From NCBI GenBank assembly GCA_003154025.1, contig PMCE01000571.1, forward strand, positions 1-6,185: a stretch of 6,185 bases of DNA. The letters run 5' to 3'. Position 1 is the first letter of the stretch. The number at the start of each line of letters is the position of its first letter. The stretch is from Syntrophaceae bacterium (GTDB lineage Bacteria; Desulfobacterota; SM23-61). Of the stretch, positions 5,663-6,185 are shown in pieces. The translations under genes were made by a program, and so were the position numbers. The notes under the pieces were generated by a model that was not told the DNA's origin, searched no databases, and saw only the letters and a list, made by a program, of their open reading frames with translations.

Positions 5663-6037
5663 TTGTCAAAAATTGAAGAAAAAGAGTCGGAAAACGCAAT
5701 CGGTGAGACTCACCGGCTGGGCCGTTTGTGCGGGGCCCACGCGCATGGGGCCACGGGAATCGCCTCCTGCGTGGAGGCGGGAATGGATACGACCGAGCAC
5801 GGGACCTTCCTCGACGAGGCTAGCGCGGAAAAGAAGGCCGCCCGGGGAATCTACCCGGTCCCCACTCTTCTAGTTTCCCATTCCCGCAGACAGGGCGGGG
5901 GAGACAAGTCGCTTCAGAAGAGGGAGGAGGACCTGATGGAAGACATTTCCGTCCTCACCCTCACGAATTCAGGCATCGAGACGGTGATCAAAGAAGGGAA
6001 GATTGTTTACCGGGACCTGCTGAAAGAATTTTCTTGA
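5663..6037 (+). pseudogene. Amidohydrolase (imidazolonepropionase/prolidase-like) remnant with internal deletion
   Basis: The 124-codon frame joins two separated pieces of a metal-dependent amidohydrolase (PF01979, the family of imidazolonepropionase-like and Xaa-Pro dipeptidase-like enzymes). The first piece, about 5693-5875, reads ETHRLGRLCGAHAHGATGIA then EAGMDTTEHGTFLDEAS and GIYPVPTL. It carries two metal-binding histidine motifs (AHAHG, TEHG). The second, about 5930-6037, reads LMEDISVLTLTNSGIETVIK and EGKIVYRD, the C-terminal ADLVVxxGxPLEDIxVL...VIKxGKxV block. Intact relatives have about 400 residues. The N-terminal HxH half is missing, and so are roughly 150 residues between the pieces, including the GTD metal-ligand aspartate. 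The short joining stretch (SHSRRQGGGDKS) matches neither side. The nominal start is a TTG without a convincing Shine-Dalgarno, and the upstream frame stops at 5630. I infer a dead gene reduced by at least two deletions. Confidence 0.8.
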
Positions 6038-6185
6038 GGTTTGTTCAGGTCATCATCCAGCCGGTTGAGGAAAGACTGCAAGGGGATTGGGAAAAGTCAT
6101 TTAGGCGCCTTTGTCAAGGGCCCCGAGCTTGCGGGAGGACGAAGGAATATCAGATTAGCCCTGAACTTTGCTTTATCCGACAGCC
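6038..6185. other. Terminal 148 bases without recognisable feature
   Basis: No open frame with family resemblance, tRNA or terminator is visible. A four-pair CCCG/CGGG stem around 6122-6135 and a TTGACA on the - strand (6117-6112) are present but unsupported by other signals. Confidence 0.4.

Noticed and set aside
5325..5873. 182-codon + strand open frame across the gap before the amidohydrolase remnant
   Set aside because: It begins in the palindrome region and runs out of frame through the amidohydrolase fragment; no motif or composition supports it.
6089..6117. Possible promoter on the - strand (TTGACA at 6117-6112)
   Set aside because: At 16-18 nt spacing the -10 position reads TTTCCC or similar, and no gene follows in that direction.

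Overview
The window looks like a piece of a GC-rich genome from an anaerobic or facultative proteobacterium-like organism. A Desulfobacterota (deltaproteobacterial) or neighbouring metagenomic lineage is my best guess. This rests on three things: a succinate dehydrogenase/fumarate reductase-type flavoprotein with a one-domain iron-sulfur partner, a GspA-GspB pair from type II secretion, and intergenic palindromes of a kind common in such genomes. The assignment is inference; no rRNA or other phylogenetic marker is present.

Layout. Bases 1-1610 (+ strand) hold the 3' part of a flavoprotein gene of the SdhA/FrdA/NadB superfamily, whose N-terminal Rossmann portion lies outside the window. It is joined by an ATGA overlap to a 109-residue [2Fe-2S] protein equivalent to only the N-terminal half of SdhB/FrdB. 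Bases 1611-1761 are a short convergent intergenic region with a long-looped GC-rich inverted repeat. Bases 1762-4292 (- strand) hold gspA followed by gspB, again with an ATGA overlap. They are driven by a near-consensus sigma-70 promoter (4433-4461) and have a leader of about 130 nt that can fold into two hairpins. Bases 4622-5296 (- strand) hold an Asp/Glu/hydantoin racemase-family gene with both catalytic cysteines and a strong ribosome binding site. Bases 5297-5660 contain no gene but carry two palindromic elements. Bases 5663-6037 (+ strand) hold the remains of an amidohydrolase gene that has lost its N-terminal half and an internal block. Bases 6038-6185 show nothing I can name.

How the genes work together. 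The first pair probably forms a soluble or membrane-recruited redox module: the flavin oxidises or reduces a dicarboxylate-like substrate and passes electrons to the [2Fe-2S] protein. GspA and GspB would form an inner-membrane complex that helps the type II secretin pass or assemble in the peptidoglycan. The racemase stands alone next to a decayed amidohydrolase. The modules are probably unrelated neighbours. I found no mobile element, CRISPR array, tRNA or rRNA. The most interesting points are the substituted active-site histidine in the flavoprotein, the free-standing SdhB N-domain, the structured gspA leader, the eroded amidohydrolase and the palindromes.
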